Assembly: GCA_022747635.1 (NCBI GenBank)
Contig: JAKTNV010000645.1
Coordinates: forward strand, 1-64,000
DNA from: Hetaerina americana
Lineage: Eukaryota > Arthropoda > Insecta > Odonata > Calopterygidae
DNA: 64,000 bases
Direction of reading: 5' to 3'
Numbering within the stretch: the stretch's first letter is position 1; every line of letters begins with the position of its first letter. Of the stretch, positions 7,001 to 15,400 are shown in pieces. The notes under the pieces were generated by a model. It did no database searches, was not told where the DNA came from, and saw only the letters and a list, made by a program, of their open reading frames with translations. The position numbers and the translations under genes are program-made.

Positions 7001-8007
7001 TCGTTAAGGTCACCGACTTCAGGAGGCTGCCCCGGCGCCAGGTCTTCGGCCGGAGCGTCTGCTGCTGCGTCTGGATCGGAGGGTTGCGCCTCGGTCACGT
7101 TGGGCGGCGTCGTGCATCTAACTGTCTCCTCGATTGCCTCCTGAAGGGGGGCAATCAAGGGGGGAGGTCTCTTGTGGGTCACCATGTGGTTCGCAAGCCC
7201 GCGACGGGTAGCGCATGCGAAATCGCATGCCCCGCACCGATGCGAGAGTGCAACACGTCCGTCCGCAGCCTTACGTATCCCCCCTTTGAGGCAGGGATGA
7301 GTGGACGGCTTGCGGCCGATAGTCCCACCGCAGATGGAGCAGGCGTTCACCGACGTGAGTCGGTGGCCGTGCTGCTCCATCAGGTGCCGGACGAGACTTC
7401 TCCGCATCGCCGTCCACTCCGTAGCGCGGAAGGACATGCTGCATCCCACCTCGGTGCAGGTTAACGTGTCCGCCACGGGAAAGTAAACCACAAGTTGATT
7501 GTCGATTCTCCTGGCCGACACCGCGGTGCCGGTCAGGAGAAGCGCCGGGACCCTGTCAGTCGTTTGGGGGGCGGGGGCAGTCGGGGGAATCGGGGGGGGA
7601 GAATCCAGCGCCGGACGTCTGGACGAAGAAGAATCCGGAGGCGTCGTGAAGTCGTCGAGGGAGAGAGGGGAAGAAGAACGGGACTTGGGGGGAGAATAGG
7701 TGACGTCCGAGAGCGGGGAGAAGGTCTCAAGGGAAGGCTTTCGGACGCCGGATGGAGAAGAAGAAGAAGAAGAAACGGGGGAGCCATAGTGTATGATTTT
7801 CCGCGGGCGACGCGTCCTACGCGCCGAAGCGCTTTCGGACGCGCCGTCCGGTGGTGTATGGGGAGGGGAGGAGTCGGGCTCTGACGCCTCGACTTTCCTC
7901 CTCCGCGGAGTGCGAGAGGAGGAGGGGGGGGCGGAGGAACTAGCACGCGATGGTGCTTTTCTAACGGCCCCCGCCCCCCCGTTTTTACGGGGAGGACGTG
8001 GGGGCAT
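4042..8007 (-). CDS. Retrotransposon polyprotein: zinc fingers, reverse transcriptase, restriction-like endonuclease (copy 2)
   Basis: A 1,321-aa single-ORF protein that should nick the U2 gene and reverse-transcribe element RNA at the nick (target-primed reverse transcription, known for R2-type proteins). Residues 1-150 are Ser/Pro/Arg-rich. Zinc fingers follow: C2H2 (C184, C189, H208, H213), CCHC (C223, C226, H237, C239) and classical C2H2 (C258, C261, H274, H278), the likely U2-DNA readers. The reverse transcriptase spans about 510-840, with APGPDG at 530, catalytic D659 in LDLRNAF, GVKQGCPLSP at 714 and YADD at 758-761. A CCHC knuckle (C1137, C1140, H1149, C1154) precedes the restriction-like endonuclease: RPD with D1203, D1218, then KEEKY at 1237-1241. 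No RNase H or apurinic-type endonuclease is seen. The start is the ATG at 8005-8007 because an in-frame TAA lies 9 nt upstream. All key residues are present. Confidence 0.96.
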   Translation of the reverse strand: MPPRPPRKNGGAGAVRKAPSRASSSAPPSSSRTPRRRKVEASEPDSSPPHTPPDGASESASARRTRRPRKIIHYGSPVSSSSSSPSGVRKPSLETFSPLSDVTYSPPKSRSSSPLSLDDFTTPPDSSSSRRPALDSPPPIPPTAPAPQTTDRVPALLLTGTAVSARRIDNQLVVYFPVADTLTCTEVGCSMSFRATEWTAMRRSLVRHLMEQHGHRLTSVNACSICGGTIGRKPSTHPCLKGGIRKAADGRVALSHRCGACDFACATRRGLANHMVTHKRPPPLIAPLQEAIEETVRCTTPPNVTEAQPSDPDAAADAPAEDLAPGQPPEVGDLNDTGSPPPVDAATSPPPAPDAAEGAPRQVEPPIQQKEKLWLDRLASTSGQSWEEFEVVVQDLVATTQAERKREAKPADGGEAPRPRNVVHRQPPRRRQVADYDAKKASDIQKLFRSHPRRAVESILSDKSPYCDIPAEEVEKHFRQVYGNVGMGGLEDEGDDSVYRRTTETEKKLLLERITPEEVTRRMSRTKNTAPGPDGLTYGDLRAVDRHGRILSFIFNRCLKEARTPAAWKTSRTVLLHKGGDRQDIGNWRPIALGNTIAKLYAGVLADRILSWAVSGKKMHPAQKGFREFEGCHEHNFTLQAAVDEMRRRRSRIALAWLDLRNAFGSIPHQHLQNTLRRMDLPEEMRRTVEELQKGSTVVKTTSGDTGVIDICAGVKQGCPLSPTIFNLGMEPVIRAVAGEAGKSGVVVQGQNIAILAYADDLVLVARDQEHLQRLLNIAGEEATAAGLQFKPSKCATLDLNFAANQPVQPSQLTIQGAAISSLKDGEAYRYLGVPFGFHVDQTPEEDLVRLGEDVKKIDESLLAPWQKIAATNIFLLPRLEFILRAGNVKKKNLTDIDKRLKACAKGWLHLPKRASPEMVFIGHQHGGAGLLPLSDLTDILTIVQGYRLLHSRDPNVRVLAWGRLKEVVRRKLRRPPTTGDLAEYLSGSLRDDFGRESGDFSSLFTQVRSASRRIAARIGLSWRWSDELREMQISFRDMNDGAEDRPPFIRVPPKAVRQLTGALKIAVRRYYLNKVSAKPDQGKVIRASAKSEASNHFLAGGRYTRFCDWRFIFRARLDLLPLNACRRWETNGDKRCRRCGYAEETLPHVVNHCTMHSRTWQHRHNAVQDRLHRALIGRRGKGDDEIRVNKQVPGTDSTLRPDLVITNQADKTVTLIDVAVPFENNEGALLAARTAKEEKYAALAETIRQQGYRSSVAAIVVGSLGTWDSQNDPVLKSLGLPRRFCTTMRRLMVSDVIRWTRDCYVEHITGHRQYEDGSGG

Positions 8008-8016
8008 GGGAGGGCG

Positions 8017-8025
8017 TTAAGTCAT
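8017..8025 (-). CDS. Two-codon upstream ORF (ATG ACT TAA)
   Basis: A minimal ORF, Met-Thr-stop, ends exactly 9 nt before the main start codon and in the same frame. Copy 4 has ATG CGC TAA with the same 9-nt spacing (23952-23960), although the spacer bases differ. That suggests a conserved reinitiation or start-control device. The other copies have it at 925-933, 16813-16821, 31255-31263, 38354-38362, 47150-47158 and 55944-55952. Translation is not proven. Confidence 0.6.
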   Translation of the reverse strand: MT

Positions 8026-9024
8026 GGCACAAACGGGGCCTGGCGGACGATATTCCACGGCCTGAAGGACCGTGGTACGTTGTTTTGAAAATTGTCCTTT
8101 TAAGGACACAAAAAAATTCAAAAGATATAAATGCTGAAGGCCAAGGGGGGCGACGGAGGGCTTTTCCGCGGTCTGAGGGACTGCGGAACGAAAATTTTCA
8201 AAAATACAAATTTAAATTAAGCGCGTGGCGTCCACCTGAATGAAGTCCAGGCGGCCGCCGAGGGATGGCGCTGAAGGCGCTCAACCCGCTTCTCGGCCCG
8301 TATGGGTGGGATCGGGAGGAAATTTGAATTTACCGGGGTTTTGAAATGACGGTTTTGTGGAAGATGAAGTCTTCCACAAATACCGGACGGGGGGGAGGGG
8401 GTCAATCGAACCGATCGGGCGTGAAGCGCGCCGAACGGTCGCTTGACCGGCGTCGCGGCCGAAAAGGAAACCGCGCGCCGTTCAAATCACCCGCTCTGCG
8501 CCGATCCGTACGGGATCGACGGAGGGTGCTCCCGGGGGCCCTGAGGGGGTCCGGGGGCCTCGGTGCTCAAGCTACCGGTCCGGAGGGGACCTGGCAGTGC
8601 ACCGGGGGCCGGGGAACGTCCGGTGCTCAGCCTACCGGTCCTGAAGGGACCCGGCGGTGCACCGGGGGCGGGGGCCTGCGCCGGGCCTTAGGGGCCCGGC
8701 GTCGAGCCCGGGGAGGTTATCACCCCAAGTGGGCGTGGGGAACGGTCCGTGAGCGACCGGGGAGCCCTGAGGGGGCGGTGGGTCCCACGGTCCGCCTTGA
8801 AGAGGCAATGGACCGTGGGGCCATCGGGGGTCGAAAGAGGGGCTACTGGGCAGAGCAGGCGCCTAGTGTCCTGTTGCCCCTTCCCTCTGGGAGTGTCCCG
8901 GGGGGCTTACCGTTGGTCGGGGCCCGTCCGGGATTCCTCAGAGAGGCTAGAAAGGTCCAAAAGCGGTAGATCTGTTCATTTAAAAATTTGAATTTGGCGG
9001 GCGAAAAAGAAGAAAGTTAAGGGG

Positions 9025-9083
9025 ATTAAGCTGATAAGAACAGATACTACACTTTGATCTTAGCCATAAGGCCGAGAAGCGAT
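9025..9083 (-). pseudogene. U2: U2 snRNA gene, 5' fragment (nt 1-59) upstream of copy 2
   Basis: U2 nt 1-59; with 3508-3657 it forms one U2 gene split by copy 2. Bases 9025-9045 are the 5' target-site-duplication copy. Confidence 0.97.
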
Positions 9084-9145
9084 AAGGGAGCCCTTTTCTG
9101 CAATATTTACATGTGTAGGGACGACCCCGGAGCACTTGGGGCGGA
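9084..9145 (-). promoter_or_regulatory. U2 promoter (PSEA/PSEB) driving the copy 2 locus
   Basis: PSEB-like CATGTAAA at 9106-9113 and PSEA-like core at 9131-9141; unchanged from the promoters of the uninterrupted genes. Confidence 0.7.
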
Positions 9146-10599
9146 GGGCGCAGGATTGGCGTAGGCGCCGCGGGGTGGCATTGGTCGGGGAGAATTCGCG
9201 TAGGGTCCTGCGGGGGTGTTTCCGAAGGCTTCCTTGTTTTCCTGCAGCAAGAAAAGTTTTGGGGGGGCGCGGGGGGCAGGACGGCCGGAGCAATTGCGTC
9301 CCCGGAGTCCGGAGGCGAGACAGTAAATTGCAACGCGGAGTCCTTCGCTAGGTCGTGCCATCTCTGTGAGCGACACACGAGACGTATTGCAAGCTCTCTC
9401 CCCGCTTCCCGGGAAAGGTCGGGCGCAATTTTCAAACATTCCGAAAATGGAGGGGGGCATCCAGGGCGGTAATAAAGGGCCCTTTTCGCCAGTATTCAGT
9501 GGTCGACAGTTTTTCGAAAAACGGGCTTCCTCTTCACTTCACTTCCTGTGTGGTAGAGATTTAAAATCGTGTGCTGTTCACTTACTTTGCATTAATCGTC
9601 ATTAGTAAAAATACGCTTTCCTTATAAATAAATAAATACATAAATTAGGGTTTCTTCAAATATAAACAAATTAGGGTTTTCTTCAAATCGGAGAATAGGA
9701 ATCGAAAAGGCTGTAAAAAAGTGGCGCTTTCAATTACACAAGATGGAAAACCAGATTTCTCCATTGTTTATATTTTCCATTTTCTCGAAAAAATCGCGGA
9801 AATGGGCATCGATTTCCGCGAAATTCGCAAAAAATTTCTGAAAATTTTTTTGCAAACATTTTTCCAATTTTTCCCGAGTGCTCGCGATCGGTCGTTTCCT
9901 CCGATGTATTGAGTTTCTTTTCCGTTCAATTTTTTTTCATCAAACACACACTCCTTTTACAAGAATTATCTTCGCATAAATTCTGTGGAAAGATTGGTGT
10001 TCAAAAACTAAGGTAAAAGAGTGGAACTCGCCTATTTCCGCGAGTCGATTCGCGTCGGGTCGTCTTGAATGACGCTCCTTGCCGGGAGCGCGCGCGCGCC
10101 ATCTCTTCGGGGGGGAGGTAAACAGCTGGAAGGAAGGGGCGTCACACGCCAAAGTTTGAAACGTGATCCGGCGCCTCTCTTCAACAGTTGTCGTCGTCTC
10201 CAATGATGGAATACTGAGGAGACAAGACGTTGTTGTTGTTGACGTTGCATTGAAAGCAGAAAAAATAATTGCATTATTTTCACAAAATTGTATTTATTGT
10301 TACACTTACACTTTAAAGTGACGACGACTCTCTTCAGATGGGATTTTTTTTCTTCCCAAGTTTCTCTCCTTTTAATAATTCATTCCTTTTAATACTTCGT
10401 TGTGCTGCTTCAATTTGGATTACATTACTTTTGCTCCGCTCGCATGGAATAAAATCGCTTCTCTCCGCGAAAATGCAATTTCGCGAATATTTTTCCAGCC
10501 GGATCGCCTGAAATTTGCAAGTGCGAAAATAAATAATTTTCGCGGATCAATTTAAGCTTCAATCTGTTCTCATCAGCTTTTAAGTGGACCTTTTTAATG
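9084..10599 (-). repeat. U2 array spacer
   Basis: 1,516-bp spacer, no difference seen from 1992-3507; no gene recognised. Its inverted U2 fragment is at 10562-10579. Confidence 0.94.
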
Positions 10600-10787
10600 A
10601 TGGGCCGATCCCGACGGTACTGCAATGCCGGGCCAACCCGCGGCAGGGATGGAGTAAACTCCGGGTACCCCGCCAATGTCCAAAAATCAGATTAATATTC
10701 TGGTCCCGCAATGCGGGACGTATCAGATATTAAGCTGATAAGAACAGATACTACACTTTGATCTTAGCCATAAGGCCGAGAAGCGAT
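10600..10787 (-). ncRNA. U2: U2 spliceosomal snRNA, uninterrupted (first of four)
   Basis: A 188-nt gene for U2 snRNA, the snRNP component that pairs with the intron branch site. The 5' end ATCGCTTCTCGGCC forms stem-loop I and the U6-pairing strand. GTAGTA (nt 34-39) is the branch-point recognition sequence. Stem IIa is ATCAG/CTGAT; stem IIb is a 7-bp GTCCCGC/GCGGGAC with an ATT loop. The Sm site is ATTTTTGG at about nt 101-108. Stem III is closed by GGCGGGG/TCCCTGCC with an inner GGAG/CTCC, and stem-loop IV holds ATTGCAGTACC. All parts can fold, so the gene should be functional. The 5' third matches insect U2 as I know it. The 3' end is placed by homology, to within about 3 nt. Confidence 0.98.
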
Positions 10788-10849
10788 AAGGGAGCCCTTT
10801 TCTGCAATATTTACATGTGTAGGGACGACCCCGGAGCACTTGGGGCGGA
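10788..10849 (-). promoter_or_regulatory. U2 promoter (PSEA/PSEB) of uninterrupted gene
   Basis: PSEB-like CATGTAAA at 10810-10817 and PSEA-like CCCCAAGTGCT at 10835-10845, in the positions expected for an insect Pol II snRNA gene. Confidence 0.72.
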
Positions 10850-12303
10850 GGGCGCAGGATTGGCGTAGGCGCCGCGGGGTGGCATTGGTCGGGGAGAATT
10901 CGCGTAGGGTCCTGCGGGGGTGTTTCCGAAGGCTTCCTTGTTTTCCTGCAGCAAGAAAAGTTTTGGGGGGGCGCGGGGGGCAGGACGGCCGGAGCAATTG
11001 CGTCCCCGGAGTCCGGAGGCGAGACAGTAAATTGCAACGCGGAGTCCTTCGCTAGGTCGTGCCATCTCTGTGAGCGACACACGAGACGTATTGCAAGCTC
11101 TCTCCCCGCTTCCCGGGAAAGGTCGGGCGCAATTTTCAAACATTCCGAAAATGGAGGGGGGCATCCAGGGCGGTAATAAAGGGCCCTTTTCGCCAGTATT
11201 CAGTGGTCGACAGTTTTTCGAAAAACGGGCTTCCTCTTCACTTCACTTCCTGTGTGGTAGAGATTTAAAATCGTGTGCTGTTCACTTACTTTGCATTAAT
11301 CGTCATTAGTAAAAATACGCTTTCCTTATAAATAAATAAATACATAAATTAGGGTTTCTTCAAATATAAACAAATTAGGGTTTTCTTCAAATCGGAGAAT
11401 AGGAATCGAAAAGGCTGTAAAAAAGTGGCGCTTTCAATTACACAAGATGGAAAACCAGATTTCTCCATTGTTTATATTTTCCATTTTCTCGAAAAAATCG
11501 CGGAAATGGGCATCGATTTCCGCGAAATTCGCAAAAAATTTCTGAAAATTTTTTTGCAAACATTTTTCCAATTTTTCCCGAGTGCTCGCGATCGGTCGTT
11601 TCCTCCGATGTATTGAGTTTCTTTTCCGTTCAATTTTTTTTCATCAAACACACACTCCTTTTACAAGAATTATCTTCGCATAAATTCTGTGGAAAGATTG
11701 GTGTTCAAAAACTAAGGTAAAAGAGTGGAACTCGCCTATTTCCGCGAGTCGATTCGCGTCGGGTCGTCTTGAATGACGCTCCTTGCCGGGAGCGCGCGCG
11801 CGCCATCTCTTCGGGGGGGAGGTAAACAGCTGGAAGGAAGGGGCGTCACACGCCAAAGTTTGAAACGTGATCCGGCGCCTCTCTTCAACAGTTGTCGTCG
11901 TCTCCAATGATGGAATACTGAGGAGACAAGACGTTGTTGTTGTTGACGTTGCATTGAAAGCAGAAAAAATAATTGCATTATTTTCACAAAATTGTATTTA
12001 TTGTTACACTTACACTTTAAAGTGACGACGACTCTCTTCAGATGGGATTTTTTTTCTTCCCAAGTTTCTCTCCTTTTAATAATTCATTCCTTTTAATACT
12101 TCGTTGTGCTGCTTCAATTTGGATTACATTACTTTTGCTCCGCTCGCATGGAATAAAATCGCTTCTCTCCGCGAAAATGCAATTTCGCGAATATTTTTCC
12201 AGCCGGATCGCCTGAAATTTGCAAGTGCGAAAATAAATAATTTTCGCGGATCAATTTAAGCTTCAATCTGTTCTCATCAGCTTTTAAGTGGACCTTTTTA
12301 ATG
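10788..12303 (-). repeat. U2 array spacer
   Basis: 1,516-bp spacer between the uninterrupted U2 and the U2 split by copy 3; no gene recognised. Inverted U2 fragment at 12266-12283. Confidence 0.94.
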
Positions 12304-12453
12304 ATGGGCCGATCCCGACGGTACTGCAATGCCGGGCCAACCCGCGGCAGGGATGGAGTAAACTCCGGGTACCCCGCCAATGTCCAAAAATCAGATTAAT
12401 ATTCTGGTCCCGCAATGCGGGACGTATCAGATATTAAGCTGATAAGAACAGAT
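12304..12453 (-). pseudogene. U2: U2 snRNA gene, 3' fragment (nt 39-188) downstream of copy 3
   Basis: U2 nt 39-188; 12433-12453 is the 3' copy of the target-site duplication for copy 3. Confidence 0.97.
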
Positions 12454-15400
12454 TTAAAATGTTTATTTGAAAATTCTTTCATACAGAGTTTTAAGCAACT
12501 TATAATTAATATATAATTTATACATGACCGGCTCCCTCCAAATGAGGGAGCCGGGGAACAAGTCTTTTTGCCCCTTTATTTTGGGGAAATATTATAATAA
12601 TATAGGCTTCTCGCACGAGTGTTTTTTTTTATAAAATGTTTTATATGTTTAAGTCTCTCACGGGGAGGGTTTACACTTTTGGGGGGGGCCGTTTATACAC
12701 CACGGCGTGGCCATTCATACACTATGGCTCATAGAGTAAATAAAAGAGAAAGGGGACAGAGAAAGGTTTTACAATGAAGAAGTATGGAAAGAGGGGGGGA
12801 AATGATTTTACACGACTTCACTTTTGTCCTTTCCTTTTCAGCCTCCGGAGCCGTCTTCATACTGTCTATGTCCCGTGATGTGTTCGACGTAGCAGTCCCG
12901 GGTCCAGCGGATGACGTCGCTGACCATCAGTCGCCGCATGGTGGTGCAGAATCGTCGAGGTAGGCCCAGGGACTTCAGGACGGGGTCGTTCTGCGAGTCC
13001 CACGTCCCCAGGCTTCCCACGACGATGGCGGCGACCGATGACCGGTATCCCTGCTGGCGGATGGTCTCTGCCAGGGCGGCGTACTTCTCCTCCTTCGCGG
13101 TCCTGGCTGCCAGCAGAGCTCCCTCGTTGTTCTCGAACGGTACTGCTACGTCGATCAATGTCACAGTCTTGTCGGCCTGGTTAGTTATAACCAGGTCTGG
13201 TCTAAGAGTCGAGTCAGTGCCAGGTACTTGTTTGTTGACTCTGATTTCATCGTCACCTTTTCCCCGGCGTCCAATCAGAGCCCTGTGTAGTCGGTCTTGG
13301 ACAGCATTATGTCTATGCTGCCACGTCCTTGAGTGCATCGTGCAGTGATTAACGACGTGGGGCAGGGTCTCCTCCGCGTAGCCACATCGCCGACACCGCT
13401 TGTCCCCGTTGGTTTCCCAACGGCGACAGGCATTGAGCGGGAGCAGATCGAGCCGAGCCCTAAAGATGAACCTCCAATCACAAAACCTGGTGTATCTCCC
13501 TCCTGCCAGGAAGTGATTGGAGGCTTCAGATTTCGCCGAGGCACGAATGACTTTCCCTTGATCGGGCTTGGCGCTTACCTTGTTCAGGTAGTAGCGCCGC
13601 ACCGCGATCTTCAGGGCACCCGTCAGTTGCCTTACGGCCTTCGGAGGAACCCTGATGAAGGGGGGGCGGTCTTCAGCCCCGTCATTCATGTCCCGGAACG
13701 AAATCTGCATCTCCCTTAGCTCGTCCGACCATCTCCAGCTCAAGCCTATGCGCGCGGCGATACGGCGTGACGCGGAGCGAACCTGCGTGAAGAGGGAACT
13801 GAAGTCGCCGCTTTCCCTTCCAAAGTCATCCCGCAGACTACCACTAAGGTACTCTGCGAGATCACCGGTGGTTGGCGGTCTCCTCAGCTTCCTCCGCACT
13901 ACCTCCTTCAGGCGACCCCAGGCGAGCACTCTCACGTTGGGGTCACGGGAATGGAGGAGTCGATATCCCTGCACGATGGTCAATATGTCAGTCAAGTCGG
14001 AAAGAGGGAGAAGACCTGCGCCGCCGTGTTGATGGCCAATGAAGACCATCTCAGGCGATGCCCTTTTGGGCAAATGGAGCCAGCCCTTTGCGCAGGCCTT
14101 CAGCCTCTTGTCGATGTCGGTCAAGTTTTTCTTTTTAACATTACCAGCCCGCAAGATGAATTCCAGCCTGGGCAGAAGGAAGATGTTGGTCGCGGCGATC
14201 TTCTGCCACGGGGCGAGGAGTGACTCGTCGATCTTCTTGACGTCCTCGCCCAAGCGCACCAGGTCCTCCTCGGGGGTCTGGTCCACGTGGAACCCGAACG
14301 GGACCCCGAGGTACCGGTACGCTTCGCCGTCCTTCAGGCTGGAAATGGCCGCCCCCTGGATGGTGAGTTGGGACGGCTGCACGGGCTGGTTTGCTGCAAA
14401 GTTGAGGTCCAGCGTTGCGCACTTGCTTGGCTTGAACTGTAGACCTGCAGCGGTCGCCTCTTCTCCCGCGATGTTCAGCAGGCGCTGCAGGTGCTCCTGG
14501 TCCCGGGCCACCAGCACCAAGTCGTCCGCGTAGGCCAGGATGGCGATGTTTTGCCCCTGGACGACGACTCCGGACTTGCCTGCCTCACCAGCGACCGCCC
14601 GTATCACCGGCTCCATTCCCAAGTTGAAAATGGTCGGTGATAACGGGCACCCCTGCTTGACACCGGCGCAGATGTCGATGACGCCGGTGTCGCCGCTGGT
14701 CGTCTTCACGACCGTGGAGCCCTTCTGCAACTCCTCCACGGTCCTCCTCATCTCCTCAGGCAAGTCCATCCTCCTCAGGGTGTTCTGGAGGTGTTGGTGC
14801 GGGATGGACCCGAACGCGTTCCGTAGGTCAAGCCAAGCCAGTGCGATTCGGGAACGTCTGCGTCTCATTTCGTCAACAGCTGCCTGAAGGGTGAAATTGT
14901 GCTCGTGGCACCCCTCGAACTCCCGGAAGCCCTTTTGAGCCGGGTGCATCTTCTTCCCGCTGACCGCCCAAGATAGTATGCGGTCAGCAAGCACCCCGGC
15001 GTACAGCTTGGCGATGGTGTTGCCAAGCGCTATGGGCCTCCAGTTGCCGATGTCCTGGCGGTCCCCCCCTTTGTGCAGGAGGACAGTCCGAGAGGTCTTC
15101 CACGCGGCCGGTGTCCTGGCCTCCTTCAGGCATCTGTTGAAGATAAAAGAGAGAATTCGTCCATGTCTATCGACCGCCCTCAGGTCGCCGTAGGTGAGGC
15201 CATCGGGGCCCGGGGCGGTGTTCTTGGTTCTAGACATGCGTCTCGTCACTTCCTCAGGAGTGATCCTTTCGAGGAGCAGTTTCTTCTCGGTCTCCGTCGT
15301 GCGACGGTAGACCGAGTCGTCACCCTCGTCCTCCAAGCCCCCCATCCCGACATTCCCGTAGACTTGGCGGAAATGCTTTTCCACCTCCTCCGCGGGAATG

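Larger units (their letters stand above)
3658..9024 (-). mobile_element. Utopia-like U2-specific non-LTR retrotransposon, copy 2 (complete, 5,367 bp)
   Basis: Complete element flanked by a perfect 21-bp target-site duplication (3637-3657 and 9025-9045). From its 5' end it has a 1,017-nt 5' UTR (8008-9024), one ORF (4042-8007) and a 384-nt 3' UTR (3658-4041) with no long poly-A tail. It is a restriction-like-endonuclease element of the R2/NeSL type in sense orientation within the U2 gene. The U2 target and endonuclease class fit the Utopia lineage; a phylogeny would be needed to place it. The next unit upstream of this gene is an uninterrupted U2. Confidence 0.96.

Noticed and set aside
7533..7946. 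A 137-codon minus-strand ORF overlapping the start of the main ORF in another frame
   Set aside because: Pro/Leu-rich shadow of the Ser-rich N terminus; the frame is not preserved in copy 4.
8346..8969. A 207-codon plus-strand ORF antisense to the 5' UTR, repeated in every majority copy
   Set aside because: It is not kept in copy 4, has low-complexity Gly/Arg composition typical of GC-rich open frames, and repeats only because the element does.
3658..9024. Assignment to Keno, another U2-targeting retrotransposon
   Set aside because: Keno belongs, as far as I recall, to an apurinic-endonuclease lineage with two ORFs; this element has one ORF and a C-terminal restriction-like endonuclease.
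10723..11139. A 138-codon minus-strand ORF running across the U2 promoter and into the U2 gene
   Set aside because: It overlaps the snRNA gene and its promoter, has no recognisable domain, and is present only because the spacer is repeated.
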